Assembly (NCBI GenBank): GCA_031216915.1
Contig: CM062293.1
Span: 150,668,285 to 150,732,284 of the forward strand
Length of the DNA: 64,000 bases
DNA from: Pictodentalium vernedei
Lineage: Eukaryota; Mollusca; Scaphopoda; Dentaliida; Dentaliidae
Reading direction: 5' to 3'
Shown: piece after piece, positions 22,160-33,902 of the stretch
Position numbering within the stretch: position 1 is the stretch's first letter
How the letters are laid out: each line of letters opens with the position of its first letter
Position numbers and translations under genes: made by a program
The notes under the pieces: generated by a model
Told to the model about the DNA's origin: nothing
Database searches by the model: none
The model's input: only the letters and a program-made list of their open reading frames with translations

Positions 22160-25100
22160 ACGCCGTCAGATAGTGTGCTTCCGTCGTCGCATTAATTAGT
22201 CAATCAGAGCTAGCGGCAAAAAGTGCTCATGAATATTAGACAGGGCAATAAACCACAGTGTGGTTTCAAATTCCTGTCGCCAGCTAGCTCGACCGGTGAA
22301 GTGGTACACCGCCTGACGGTACCGTGACGCCAGGTGTGTCCATTGTGGTCAAGGAGAATGGAAAGGGTAGAGCGAGCACTATAATATAATATCAGTATAA
22401 GGCTCACCCTGCGACGACGGAAAGGAAGAAGCCGGCAAGTTCAGCAAGAAGCTCAGCGAGGTCTGAAGGACCGCGAGCGAGAGAAGGCCCCCCTCTCTCT
22501 CATGATAACATCTGGGGCCAGATGTTATGGATCGGAACTTGCGTCAGTCGGAGCATATGTCCATGCCTCCTGTCCAGGACGCTCCATTCAGTTTACAGCC
22601 GGGGTCGGCTATAATTACGGCTTCTTCAACATCTACCAAACACACATGACTGCACCTTGGCTACGTGACTTCTGATATCCAGCCTGTATTGCCAAGAAAG
22701 TCACTCTTTGCCAGAGAAGTCACCCCATACAGTAGCCAAGTAGACGAGGCCTCATTTATAGGGACATCTGCAGAAAAGAGCCATCTCGGACACACTGTCC
22801 TAGGAGCAGCCGGCGGCCATGCAACAGAAGACCGCTGCTCCTTAGGCCTCCGTAACAGACTTGCTTCACAGATTGCGCAGCTCATCGCAGCATCCCAGCA
22901 AATGCAGAAACAGATGACGACATTCTCAGAACTTGAGCTCACGGAAGGTGCTGGGTCGGTCCAGTTATCTGCGCATTCAGATGCCGATGACCATGAGTAT
23001 AATCTGATTCATTTGGAGGATGAAAGGGATATGGAGGAGAATTACCCTTCCCTTTTGGAACAACAGGGTGGCGATAGCGCTTATGCATATATACTTCCCT
23101 GAGTTTGTTCCTGAGAATCAGAATGCTGCGACAGCTCGAAAATAGCACTATTCAATAGCATAGACGAGGCCTCATATAGCAGGACGTCTGGAGAAAGTGC
23201 TGTCTCGGACATACTGTCCCAGGAGCAGCCAGCGGCCAGAAGACCGCTGCTCCTTAGGCCTCCATTACGGTTTTGCTGATGCAGATGCGCAGCTCCTCGC
23301 AGCATCCCAGCAAGTGCAGTAGCAGTCGACGGCAGTCTCAAATTCTGAGCTGTCACATGGTGCTGGGTCGGTCCAGTTATCTGCGCGTTCAGATTTCAAC
23401 TGATCCAGACGAATGATGAAGGGATATGGAGGGAATTTACCTTCCACATTCGGAACAATACAGGGTTGAGAGGATTTATTCCATCAACACTACCCTGAAT
23501 GTGTTCCAATGAATCAGAATGCTGCGTCTATTTACTAGAAACTGCTAGCGTTGTTGCACGCTAAATTATCCGGAAAAAGAGAAGGAATGTCTTTTCCGGT
23601 TAAATATAGACAGGTGTCGCATGCTTTTGGCCTTTTAGATGACTCCACATTCAACTTTCCAGTGGAAAGAAATAAGGTGGTTTCTTGTCATCTTCTGTAG
23701 TTCCGCTGGTCGGAAAACAGTGAAGATGTATTGAGAGTTCCTCTGCGTTTGGTTGAGTAGGCTAAGGACCTAGCTATGGCCTTACCTTCGTCATTCGTTA
23801 TTCACTTGGTCATAATTGAGACGCCATTTATTCATTCAGAGAGAATTTAGACTCACTGTATTATGCAGATCACCTTTAAGAGCTGTGACGCCATGTCTCT
23901 ACGGAAAGGAATTGGAATTTGTACCTCATTTAGAGTCCTTTCCAGGGCTATATATTTATCACGTATAACTCTGTTTTAACAAGTTGCTAATTCGTAGTTA
24001 AATAGACGTGACAGAGCCCTTGCATCATCATCTTTAATAGATGACAAGGTGAAAAATCTCTTAGAGTTGCTCCAGTTTCCGGACACTAAGTTTTTGACGA
24101 TAAGCTTCCATTGGTTTATGAACAAGTTACAAAGAAAGCATCAATACTCTGCTCCTTATGTTGACGTATATTCGACACGCATTAGCAGAAAGGAGTAAGG
24201 GAGGACATCCTAGACAGAAGGTCACCTATAAGGACTCCTCGTGAGGGTATAGTTTACTCTCCTATAATTACTCTAGGGATCATCATATAGCGACTCGAAT
24301 ATGGGGCTTACGTCTGATCGAGACTTCCGGTCAGATGCTCCTAAACTGCTGGGTTGAGGCTCTTCGTGAATGAGATGCAGTTACTCCTTCCGTATGCCTC
24401 GCAGGTGCTACAGGTGTGAGTTAGGACCTTTGTAGTTTTGCGGTTGACGGATGGTTATCAAGAAGAGCATCAATCTTGATAACTGTTATGGAGACTAGTA
24501 GTTCAGAAGTGTGGTTTCAGAAGGCCTGTGGCTATCATTCCGAGAGAACCACAACTAATTTAATGTCTGATGGACAATGCTTCCGTCTAATCCTTGCATA
24601 AGAGTCTCTCCAATCGGAGGTAAAGGTTCTCTTGACAATGATGTTAATAGAGGTCATTGAGAATCAAGATTCTCTGGAATTCTGTAGCCACCTGTTACTC
24701 GTACCAAAGCCTAAGAGCTTGTTCCGACAGATAATAGACTGGAGCTTGTTAACAAGTTTATCAAAGCTCTAAAAGTTTATTTATGATTATCATTTAGTCG
24801 GTTAAAATGAGTGTTCGAGTGATTGACTATGCTATAAGCATAGATCTAAGGATAGCTTTGGTCTGGAGATAGCGCCCTGCGCTGTCACTTGAATATTAAT
24901 TTGGTAATGTCTCATAACAATCTGGTTCGTCTGCTATATCCAGAATGAATTAGTTTTATGCGACTGATGGAGATGTGCTTAGCGGCTACGCATCTTGTTT
25001 AGATGGGTCACTTATGCACACTGCCCCTCCAGTTTTTCTCACACAGAACTGGAGTGTGACTATGCATTGCTCAGAACCAGTATTGTTTTAACGGATATAG

Positions 25101-25400
25101 TAAACAAAAAGGTCCATATTGAGGCAGATTTTCAGTGGTTCCGCTGCAACTGCCAAATCCAGCTTTCACGATTATGACGGGTATGAGTCTGTAGTTTGGG
25201 GCACGGCCCTGATCCTATAGACTGTAATTGCAGGCTACTGAGACCCTCGGTTCCTGTAGAAACACATAATCATCAAGAATGATGTCAATATTGTTAGCGC
25301 TATATCAATGCATTCACGCTTGTTCAGAGTTTGTTGAACAGCTCAATAGTGGTAGCGTACATCAGGAACCAGGGTGGCTCCCATTCACTTTTGTTATAAT
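22160..25400 (+). pseudogene. DIRS B2 gag/RT/RNase H remnants
   Basis: DNA matches the gag region of B1 and B3 ('gtgtgcttccgtcgtcgcat', 'agctagcggcaaaaagtgctc', 'ggtgctgggtcggtccag'), but no long frame survives except about 22665-23102. Traces of RT fingers ('ctggaattctgtagccacctg') lie near 24680, RNase H near 25170, and the NSTVVAY-type box near 25350. The RT palm is not recognisable. Element A interrupts the RNase H/MT-like boundary. Confidence 0.65.
22741..23580 (+). repeat. Tandem duplication of about 420 bp in the gag region of DIRS B2
   Basis: Both copies begin TAGACGAGGCCTCAT (22741 and 23161). They share 'gaccgctgctccttaggcct', 'cgcagcatcccagcaa.tgcag' and 'gtgctgggtcggtccagtta'. 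The second copy is more damaged. Confidence 0.8.
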
Positions 25401-25419
25401 ACCCAATGGAGAATCATTT

Positions 25420-25690
25420 CTTATCAACCTACTCACAATTGTTTACTTCAGGCTTGCACTACAGTGGAAGTCCCTAACTCGGATAAAATACTCTCTATTT
25501 TTGTCTTTCCCAAGCAAGTTGGGAAAGAAAAGTTATGCAAAAGCACCAATAAAAAATAAGCCAAAACTGGGTCGAGTGCAACCGGCGCAGACCCAGTACG
25601 GGACGCTCTCTCCCAAGTACAACTCCACGACTTCCATTGCCAGTGTGCATGTACCGTCTCTAAAGACTCATTCTTTTTATGATCCGCTTC
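25420..25690 (+). repeat. Left inverted terminal repeat of DIRS A
   Basis: Starts near TTTCTTATCAACC and includes 'caattgtttacttcaggctt' and 'actgggtcgagtgcaaccgg'. It matches the complement of 31655-31910. Confidence 0.9.
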
Positions 25691-26127
25691 GTGTCGAGAT
25701 GTTTTTGCATGCTTATCAGTGTTCCTCCAGCTCGATGTTTGATGATTCCTGATTCATTTACAACAATGTATCCTTTGTATTCTCAGGAACAGTGTTTTTT
25801 TTATATTCTCTTTTATATTATATATCCATAATGTATATTTAATTGTTCTCTATCGAGTCGCGCGCGAATTCCGTGTGCCATGCGGTTCGGACCTATATTA
25901 TTTCACAATTATTGTTAATGCTTTTTTAGCAAAATTTTCTAATTGTGTTAGAGTTAGGTGTTAGCGGGGTACCACCCCTACAGTTTTTCTTCTTTCTTTT
26001 GAAGGTAGTCATCCTGTTGTGTGGTTCCCAGTCGACCGTCTGGGGTCTTTGTTTCTGTCACCTTTCTCTCTTCTTTGGGGGTGTTCTGTTTTCTGATTTC
26101 ACCTTCTCTGCTCCTCTCACCTCTATC

Positions 26128-28321
26128 ATGCCCAGGACAATTCCTTGTGGGCAATGTCTGCTGCCAAAGCATGTGGACGATGTACATTCGTCTTGTTCCT
26201 CCTATAATGGGTGTTCGGCCGAGCGGCCATGTGGTGTCTGTGGATCATGGTCATCCACTTTCTGGGCGTCAGTTAACCGTGTCGTTCGTTCTCGTGGCCG
26301 TGCCTCCCGCTCCCGCGGGAAAGGAGAAAGTGGTCGTTCGGGTCCTCCCGAGCCGACCTTGTCTGGTGAGAGTTATTCCTCCTCCGTGGGGGATGTGCAG
26401 TCTTTTCCTGTGGTGGATACTGCGGAGGCCGTTGAGTGTTCAGGTGAAGAGGTGCCTGGTTCCGGGACTATGGTTCCCCTCCAGTCGACATCTGAGGCTG
26501 TCACCAGGGTTGTGACTCCTCCTTCGGAGCCGAGCCGGTATGCTCTCTCCACTATTTCACCAGCCTCAACAACTCTCGACGTATCTACTACTACTGCTGG
26601 TCCGTCTGCTTCGTCATCAGTTTCAGCCGGCCTCGGCTTTTCGCTGCAGGGACTGCAGGAATGTCCGGCACTGTAGACGTGGGATAACGGCCTCAGCCTT
26701 CCCTGACTTCAACTCGGCGAAGTCGGAAGGGGCTGCCGGCCGAACCCATCTCTGTGGTCTCTTTGCCGTCGAGCACCACAGTTGTGTCTTTGGATTCGGA
26801 TGTTCTTAGTGGAAACACTATGAACTCCGTGGTGTTTCTGTCTACTCATTCTGGCCTCACGGCCAGTTTTGGGGGACCAATGCCTTTTGTGCAGCCTGGA
26901 CCTTCTGCCCCGCAGAGGTCCGCGGTGACTCTCATGAGTTCTCGCCATATTGATCCTCGGGGTGCATCGTACCCCTATACACGTCTGCCTTCAGATGTTT
27001 CGGCTGCCGCCCGTCGTCCCGCGTCGGGTGTTTTGGAGAATCGGGACCCTTCGCTTGTTAAGAGGGTCAGAGGTGAAGCCACTTTGCCGGTTCGCTCCCG
27101 GTCGGTACGGGCAGTGAGCTTAGGGAGGCCCTCTCCTTACTCACTCAGGTTCTTTCTAAGAGCCTTCCTGTTGCTTCCAGCGAGGCTATGAGTGGTTTCC
27201 AGGCGCCTCCTATGGCGCCGCCTCCCGGGATTGGAAACAGGCCGGTTTCTGATTCCTCTGGTGTCCCAACACCATGGGAGGCGTTGGCTGGTTTGCCCAC
27301 GATGGGCTATGTGTCTTCCGACTCTGGGGAAGAGTGCGACATGCTTGAGGTCGAGGGCCAGCAGTCTTCAGACTTGGGGGCAGCTCTTGACTTTGTGTTT
27401 GGGTTTCTGCCTGATCTCAAACCTGCTAACCAGCCGACAGTGTCAGCCTGGCCACGATCATCGGTCGCGCACCAACAGCCTATGGAGAAACCTGCTTCTG
27501 GGCACCTTCGACCATGCCAGTAGGTACAGGTGGTTGAAGCTTTTTCAGCATTGGATTCCAAGCTGAATTCCAAGGCTTTGAAGACTTCGTTCTTCACCAG
27601 GGTTGACACCTTTTTGCCTCCTGTGCGTTATCGTTCCTACGATTCCGCCAATCCGTCGGTCTGCCAGACTTTGATGGTTCTGGATCAGGACTCCACTTCC
27701 CTCGGGCTTTCCAAGCCCAAGTCTGCCATCATTCCAATGACGACTCTGGAGTCCACGTTGGGCTTATCTAGAGAGATGCTTGGCATGCTTTCTCTCTCAG
27801 ATCACGTCATCTCACCTTTGGCTGCTTATCTGCCTCCAGATAAGTTTGACGAGGTACAGGCTCCTTTGCGTGTGCTGTCCAAGGCGCTTATGCACCTTAC
27901 TCACACGCATGCCTGTAACACGGCTAATTTGGAATTAGTTCGAAGGGACGCTGTGCTGGACACAGGACAATCCCTTCCCGAGGAGCAACGTGCTGCTCTT
28001 CGATCTGCTTCTTTGGCAGGTCCGCAACTTTTCCATGGTTCCGTGTCGACGGTCCGGGATGACGTCCTACATCATTCCAACGATCAGCTGCTGTTTCTTC
28101 AGCTTGATCAGCCTTCTAGGGGAGGCAAGGGCCATTCCAAGCCTAACAAGTACCCTTCTGCTTCCTCTGTGAAGCAAAAGGCTGGTCCTTCTGCCACCGC
28201 CTCTACTTCTTACTCACGGGGTAAAGGTAGGGGTCGGCAGAATCGAGGGAAGTCTCAGGATTCTTCATTTAGCAGAGGAGGTGGTTTCTCCTCTCGCGGG
28301 CCTCGTCGGGGCTCGAAATGA
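26128..28321 (+). pseudogene. DIRS A gag-like ORF1, two frame changes and one stop
   Basis: The likely start is ATG 26128, giving MPRTIPCGQCLLPKHVDD with a Cys/His cluster (CGQC..H..H..C, then CGVCG) that could bind zinc. The frame continues to 26676, then moves to a second frame (about 26700-27080) and a third (to 28321), where TAG at 27521-27523 interrupts. The C-terminal third is alpha-helical in character and ends in a Gly/Arg/Ser-rich tail (GKGRGRQNRGK, RGGGFSSRGPRRG) typical of nucleic-acid binding. The function as structural gag is inferred from position in DIRS elements. It overlaps the start of ORF2 by 41 nt. Confidence 0.75.
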
Positions 28322-29792
28322 AGGTCCTCACCTCGACTCGTCCCAGGTTGGAGGAAGGATAGCAGAGTTCGCAGACCATTGGGCCACCATCACATCCGAT
28401 CCGTGGGTGTTAGATGTTGTTCGGTCCGGGCTGCGAATATCCTTCCGACGCCACCCCACTCTGTCAAGGGTGCCTCTTCCAACCACAGTTCCTTCAGACG
28501 TTTTACGTCGGGAACTTTTGTCCACGGAGATTGCCAATCTCCTGGCAAAGGGGGCAATCAAGGTCGTCAAGAACGTTCAGTCAGTGGGTTTCTATTCCCG
28601 CCCGTTCTTGGTGCCGAAGAAGGACAGCCGACTCCGACCGGTTATCGATCTGAGTATCCTGAACCAGTCTATCATTGCTCCTAAGTTCAGCATGGAGACT
28701 TTCAGGTCGGTCCGCCAATCAATTCACCAGGGAGATTTCGCAGCCAGCATCGACCTGCGAGATGCTTACTTCCACGTTCCGATGCATCGGGCGTCACGGA
28801 AGTATCTCAGGTTCGCTTTTCTGGGGCGAGTTTACCAGTTCAAGACCATGCCTTTCAGCCTCAACCTGGCTCCTTGGGCATTCACCAGACTGATGTCGCA
28901 TGTGATAGCGTTCCATCGCACACAGTCCAGGGTGACTACTTCGGCATATCTGGACGATATCCTCCGGAGGCATTCCAATGCTGCCTTACTGGAGTCGGAT
29001 GTCGCCACTCTGTTGAGCTTGCTCACGTCGCTAGGATTCAGAATCAACGAGGAGAAGTCGGACCTGGTCCCTTCTCAGTCGTTTTGTCATCTGGGGATGT
29101 CTTTCCAAACCAAATTCAATTTGGTAGCGGTTCCCCAGGCCAAGGCTGTGATTCTCTCAGCTTTTGCTCTGACTCTGTCCCAGTCCATGTCCGCGACCGC
29201 TCGGAGTTTTCTCCGGCTGATCGGTCTCTGCGGTTCGGTGACGGATCTCATTCCTCTAGGTCGGCTACGTGTCAGACCTCTCCAATACTTTCTGCTCAGT
29301 CGTTGGAGGCCGAATGTAGATTCTCTGGATCAGGTGCTTCCGTTTCCAGACTCTCTGTATCCTCACCTTCTTCCCTGGACAGATGTTCAGTGGATTACGC
29401 AGGGTGTTCCACTGGACTTACCCACGTCCGATCGCATTCTGACGGCAAATGCCAGCGATCTCAGATGGGGTGCAACGTTGGATCCTCTCGGTCTTTCCCT
29501 ACACGGGATGTGGGACCAGGATCAAGCAGCTCTACACATCAACCAGAAGGAGCTTCTTGCTCTTCTTCTGAGTTTCAGGCAGTGGATCCCTCACCTGTCG
29601 AATCGCCAGGTCCTTCTACTATCCGACAATTCGACAGTGGTTGCTTACGTTCGGAACCAGGGCGGCACGCACTCGGTTCCGATGTACGAGTTAGCTCGGG
29701 ATCTTCTACTGCTCGCTCAGGATGTTCACGCCGGAGTGGTTGTTTGTCACATTCCCAGTCGTCTGAACGTCCTAGCCGACTCCCTGTCCTGA
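28281..29792 (+). pseudogene. DIRS A reverse transcriptase-RNase H, ended by a premature TGA
   Basis: The 503-codon frame contains RT boxes in order: PFLVPKKDSRLRPVIDLSILN, SIDLRDAYFHVP, QFKTMPFSLNLAP and AYLDDIL (catalytic YLDD). RNase H follows, with LTANASDLRWGATL, NQKELLAL and LLSDNSTVVAYVRNQGGT. Compared with copy B1 (MTDAS), the first RNase H aspartate is Asn here. The usual Gly of the MPFGLN-type box (family knowledge) is Ser. The TGA at 29790-29792 sits where B1 has CGG for Arg. The downstream frame continues in register as the MT-like segment, so the original product was longer. Confidence 0.88.
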
Positions 29793-30311
29793 CAGGGCAG
29801 GGTTATTTCCACCGAGTGGATGCTTCACAGGGCAGTGTTCCAGTCGTTTTGCGATCTCTGGGGACGTCCCCACATCGACCTCTTTGCGACTCGTTGGAAC
29901 CATCAGGTGGACACTTTAGTGTCCCCGTGTCCAGATCCTCTGGCTTTTGCCGTGGATGCTCTGTCACTTGATTGGAACGGTCTAGTCGGCTACGCCTTCC
30001 CGCCGGTTCCGATTCTTCCTCAGGTTCTCGCCAAAATTCGAACCTGCAGTTGTCGAATCATTCTGATCGCTCCCCTGTCGCCTCAGCGGGTGTGGATCAA
30101 TCAGCTCCGCTCGCTGATGGCGGCGGTTCCGGCACGTCTCCCGCTACGTTGCGACCCTCTTTGTCAAGGTCGCCCAAGGAGGTTTCACGTCAACCCGACT
30201 TTGTTGTGCCTTCACGCATATCTTTTGTCAGGTCCTGTCTCCTCCGTAGAGGTTTTTCGAGACGAGCAGTGGAGTGCATTTCTTCTTCAAGGAGGTACTC
30301 CACTGGTTTAG
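29793..30311 (+). pseudogene. DIRS A MT-like C-terminal segment of the RT polyprotein
   Basis: In the same frame as RT-RNase H, just after the premature stop. Conserved words include IDLFATRWNHQ, VSPCPDPLAFAVDALS, LVGYAFPP and RIILIAPLSPQ, matching the same segment of B1 (5260-5560). In DIRS1-like elements this region has been compared with adenine methyltransferases; activity is not demonstrated by the sequence. It overlaps the recombinase frame. Confidence 0.75.
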
Positions 30312-31271
30312 CTTATGCAGCTAAATGGAAGGTCTTCTGTCGATGGTGTGCTGATCACTCTGTTGATTATGCCAATCCTTCGATTTCACAGATTGCGGAG
30401 TTTCTGGTATATCTGTTTGATTCTTGGGGTCTCCAGCCTGTTACCATCAAGGGTTACAGGTCTATGCTTTCAGAGACTTTTTCTTATGTGGGGAAGCGTC
30501 GTATCGGCACTAATCCTTACCTCTCGAAGCTTGTTTGGCACTTTTCTTTGAAAAGGCCTCGGACTTTGCAGCTTACTCCACGATGGAATCTTTCGTGGGT
30601 GCTGCTTTGCTTGGGGGGGCGCCGTTCGAACCTTTATCCCAGGTGGATATGCATTTTCTCACATATAAGACGGCTTTTCTGATGGCATTTGCTTCGGCCA
30701 GATGGGTTAGTGAGCTTCACGCCCTCTCGGTTGACCCGGCCTTTTTTAGGAGCTCTCCCAACAGTGTTACTTTTACCACTGATTGCTCCTTTTTGGCCAA
30801 GAATCAGTTACCAGATACTACTCCTCCTATCTGTATCAGGGTTCTTCCTTCTGTTGAGGGTAATCGCCCTTTGCTCTGTCCCCGGTCCGTGCTATTTGCA
30901 TTTATCTTCGGACACGCTTCATACGGAAAGGTAGGAAACGTTTTTTTCTGTCTCTCATTCTGGGTCGACAGAAGATCTCTCCTCAATCCATTTCTCGATG
31001 GATTTGTCTTGCTATTCGTACGGCTTATGGTCGTTTAGCAGCTGGCGATTGTATTACCAATCGTATTTCTGCCCACGCGGTGCGGGCACTGTCCACCTCT
31101 TGGGCTTATTCTGACTCCGTCAAGTTGTTGGATGTTATGCAGGCAGCCTACTGGAGAAATGCTTCTACTTTCTCCACCTTTTATTTGCGCCAGTTGCAGG
31201 AGCAGTCGGAGGACCTTTTTGCCCTGGGTCCTCTTTCTTCTGCTCAGGCTGTTGTCTGCCATAGCCATTAG
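29972..31271 (+). pseudogene. DIRS A tyrosine recombinase with two frameshifts and a lost catalytic Arg
   Basis: Frame one runs 29972 to about 30610 (core-binding part: AYAAKWKVFCRWC, QPVTIKGYRSML). A G7 run at about 30613 shifts into frame two (LTYKTAFLMAFASARWVSEL), and a second shift near 30885 leads to frame three, which ends at TAG 31269-31271 with HAVRALSTSWAY (HxxR) and FYLR (tyrosine). In tyrosine recombinases the Arg directly before V-S-E-L is catalytic; here it is Trp (TGG), while B1 has Arg. The enzyme would integrate circular DNA without target duplication. It is not functional in this copy. Confidence 0.85.
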
Positions 31272-31484
31272 GCTTCTTGAAGGTCAGTTTCAGCCTTGTG
31301 CTGTTACTGCCCTTTTTCTGTCTGTGTGTCACACAGGCTCATATGTCTCTTTTCATTGTCCTTTACCAATGATTGCGACATTATGGTTGATAAGCCTCGG
31401 GACCTCTTCCTTCTGCTTCACGGTTCCAGTGCACTGGGGTTATGTGTGGGTTGGTTATGTGATTCCCTCCAGCCTTTTGTCTAT

Positions 31485-31590
31485 TCAGCCTGAAGTAAAC
31501 AATTGTGAGTAGGTTGATAAGAAATCTAAATTTTATAGTAAATTTCCTTTCTTATTATACCTACCACAATTGTTTACATGGAGGCCCTCC
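31485..31590 (+). repeat. Internal complementary region of DIRS A
   Basis: It contains 'gcctgaagtaaacaattgtg' with AGTAGGTTGATAAGA (complement of the left end). This is followed directly by 'ctaaattttatagtaaattt' through ACCACAATTGTTTAC (complement of the right end). The two outer ends of the element are therefore present here fused, the diagnostic layout of DIRS1-like elements. Confidence 0.9.
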
Positions 31591-31654
31591 CGTCTTCTTT
31601 ACGGTTAAAGAATCTTTCCTCCCCGCTGATCACATAACTCTAACGTTGACGGAT

Positions 31655-31945
31655 TCAAAAAGAATGAGTCTTTAGAGATGGTACATGCGCACTGGCAACG
31701 GAAGTCGTGGAGTTGTACTTGGGAGAGAGCGTCCCGTACTGGGTCTGCGCCGGTTGCACTCGACCCAGTTTTGGCTTATTTTTTATTGGTGCTTTTGCAC
31801 CACTTTTCTTTCCCAACTTGCTTGGGAAAGACAAAAATAGAGAGTATTTTATCCGAGTTAGGGACTTCCACTGTAGTGCAAGCCTGAAGTAAACAATTGT
31901 GGTAGGTATAATAAGAAAGGAAATTTACTATAAAATTTAGATTTT
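31655..31945 (-). repeat. Right inverted terminal repeat of DIRS A
   Basis: Inverted copy of 25420-25690. Its outer about 50 bases (GGTAGGTATAATAAGAAAGG and on) differ from the left end, as is usual in DIRS elements, where the internal region supplies each end. Confidence 0.9.
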
Positions 31946-32400
31946 CATGTCTCTTTGTACGTCATATACCGGGTCGTCTGAACATACCAGCAGACTCGCT
32001 CCTCGGAAAGGTCACCTGTTTCATATGTATGGACGCTCAACATGCGTTTATTTGTACAGTTTTGCTACCATTGGGATCATCCCATGATTGTTTAGTTTGT
32101 GACGCACCAGAACAATTGTTACCGTCATTTGTGTCGCCATGCCCAGATTATTGAGCGCAGGCAGTAGATGCTCAGCAAATTCATGGGGAGGAATATTAGG
32201 ATATGCGTATCCTCCTAGTCATTTGATTCAGTAGCTTACGTTTAAGTTTAAACAGTGAATACTACTGGTAGCGCCTCTGTTGTCACAAGAATCTTGGATC
32301 AATATTCTCAAGTGTTGTATTTTGTGATGCTCCCCAGAAGCTTTCTCCCAGAGAGGATCTTCTTTCAGGGGATGTTTTCTTCTTCACGTTCCTCTCCGTC
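31946..32400 (+). pseudogene. DIRS B2 MT-like remnant after the nested element
   Basis: DNA resembles B1 5180-5640: 'cgtcatataccgggtcgtc', 'gtcgccatgcccagat', 'aggatatgcgtatcctcc'. Stops are frequent. It continues the B2 sequence interrupted at 25417. Confidence 0.7.
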
Positions 32401-32427
32401 CATAGTGGCATATGGAGTCAGTTAGAC

Positions 32428-32655
32428 GTGAGGGAACCATTTCGGTTCCTATATTTTTTATCTTAACTGACACAGGTACGATTAAATAATACAGGTGATG
32501 GGATTTCGTTATGACATCAAATTCCCCCCCCCCCTCCCCCACCGTGAGAGAACCATTGCGGTTCCTATATTTTTCTGTTAACTGACACAAGTACAATTGA
32601 ATTATGCGGGTGAGGAGATTTTGTTATGACTTCGAATTTCCCCCCCCACACACAC
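32428..32655 (+). repeat. Two tandem units of about 114 bp ending in C-runs
   Basis: Both units begin GTGAG(G/A)GAACCATT and contain 'cggttcctatatttt' and 'aactgacaca.gta'. They end in a run of C (32523-32538 and 32640-32648), the second followed by (CA)n. The block has no match in the other DIRS copies. Confidence 0.75.
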
Positions 32656-33900
32656 ACATTCAGACACTTCCTTATGTGTTATAAGCAATTACCGGGCAAG
32701 AAGTAGTTCTTTTCCCGCAAGCTTTATTATTGTAATACATGCATTTTATGCATTTATGTAGTGTTCTGCGGCGACCTCATGGGCTCATCCGCTTTTTAGC
32801 TGAATTAATGCCCTATTATTTTGATTGATTTGTTATATACAAGCGTTTATTTTTAAATCATCACAATTAAATTGCTACTCTTGAGTACCTCGCAGACTGC
32901 ATAACCAGTTAACTGGTATTCAGATGATTACTTGCTAATATATATGCGATCGCGCATTATTATTATTAGGCTAACGCTTTATTGCATTCGGTGGACCTTG
33001 AAATAATAATTTTTTTTTTGGGGGGGGGGGGGGGGAGGGGGTCAGTGTAGGAGCCTGTTAATCATACCTTTGTACATCTCTAGATCCAAGTTTCTATTTT
33101 GTTTGGTACTCATATTACACGTGCTTTTACGATCATAGATATCGGATTATTCACGTTGGAGAGTGTTGTTACTGGAATTTATTGTACAGTGGCCGCCTAC
33201 GGATCATGTAGGAAGTGTGCTTTCTCTTCAGGAATCGTTCAGTGTGGTTTGATTAGATATGTGTATGTTATATTTTATATCACCGGTTTTCGACGTATCT
33301 GTGTACGTTGTCTGCGGTGTACGCTATTTACTGTGCAATATTAATTTCCAGGATCGTCTCTATAGCCGTAACTTCTGAAGTAACGTTAAGCACCATTTAT
33401 TAATCATGAATTAATACCTGAGTGCGTGTTCAACGATTAATTATATTGTTGTTGGGTACCGCTCTTATTGTTTCCAGAGCTCTTCCCCTTTTTTATTTTG
33501 AAGGTTTCTTAAAAAAAAAGGGGGGGGGGGGTGTGTTTTTACCCATAATCTGGCTTAAAATGTATGTATCTTTCAAGGATGCTGTTTTTATCTGTATTTA
33601 TATCCTGCATACAGCTGAAATGTTATTGTAAGGCATATGTTTGTGGGAGATTTTCTCTTATTGTCAGATTTGCCTTCCTAATTTTGGGGGCTTAGTCTGG
33701 GCTAGCCTTGGAAAATTAGGAACTTGTCTTCATACTTACATTAAGGAATAAGACTTCATTGGGCTCCTTGTTTAGAATATGTCTCCTCTCTTACTGTATA
33801 GAGAGACATACATGTAATTCGTAACTGTTCTACATGTAAGTTCCTTCATTATGGATTGCAGGATTGGAATTATTTCAGAAGTCTTAAGCCCTCCACCTAT
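32656..33900. other. Interior of DIRS B2 without recognisable coding
   Basis: The recombinase expected here is not recognisable. Contains G-runs at about 33010-33046 and 33520-33530 and short open frames without domains. It may be 3' leader sequence plus foreign insertion. Confidence 0.45.
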
Positions 33901-33902
33901 TT

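Larger units (their letters stand above)
25417..31945 (+). mobile_element. DIRS-type retrotransposon A, near-complete, nested in B2
   Basis: Inverted terminal repeats (about 25420-25690 and 31655-31945) differ at only about five of 230 positions. The internal complementary region (31485-31590) reproduces both ends fused head to tail, as in DIRS1, where it templates the circular intermediate. Ends meet at a TTT-type junction, and no target duplication is seen, as expected for recombinase-mediated integration. Contents in order: gag-like ORF, RT-RNase H, MT-like segment and tyrosine recombinase. A few lesions prevent activity. It is more GC-rich than its surroundings, consistent with a younger, less decayed insertion. 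Confidence 0.92.

Noticed and set aside
28874-29971. 365-codon plus-strand frame overlapping the DIRS A reverse transcriptase
   Set aside because: Ser/Arg/Gly-rich shadow of the RT-RNase H frame, which carries all the recognisable motifs.
33010-33046. G-runs as regulatory G-quadruplexes (also 53557-53582)
   Set aside because: They are uninterrupted homopolymers in decayed transposon DNA. A role cannot be supported, and their lengths may be unreliable in the assembly.
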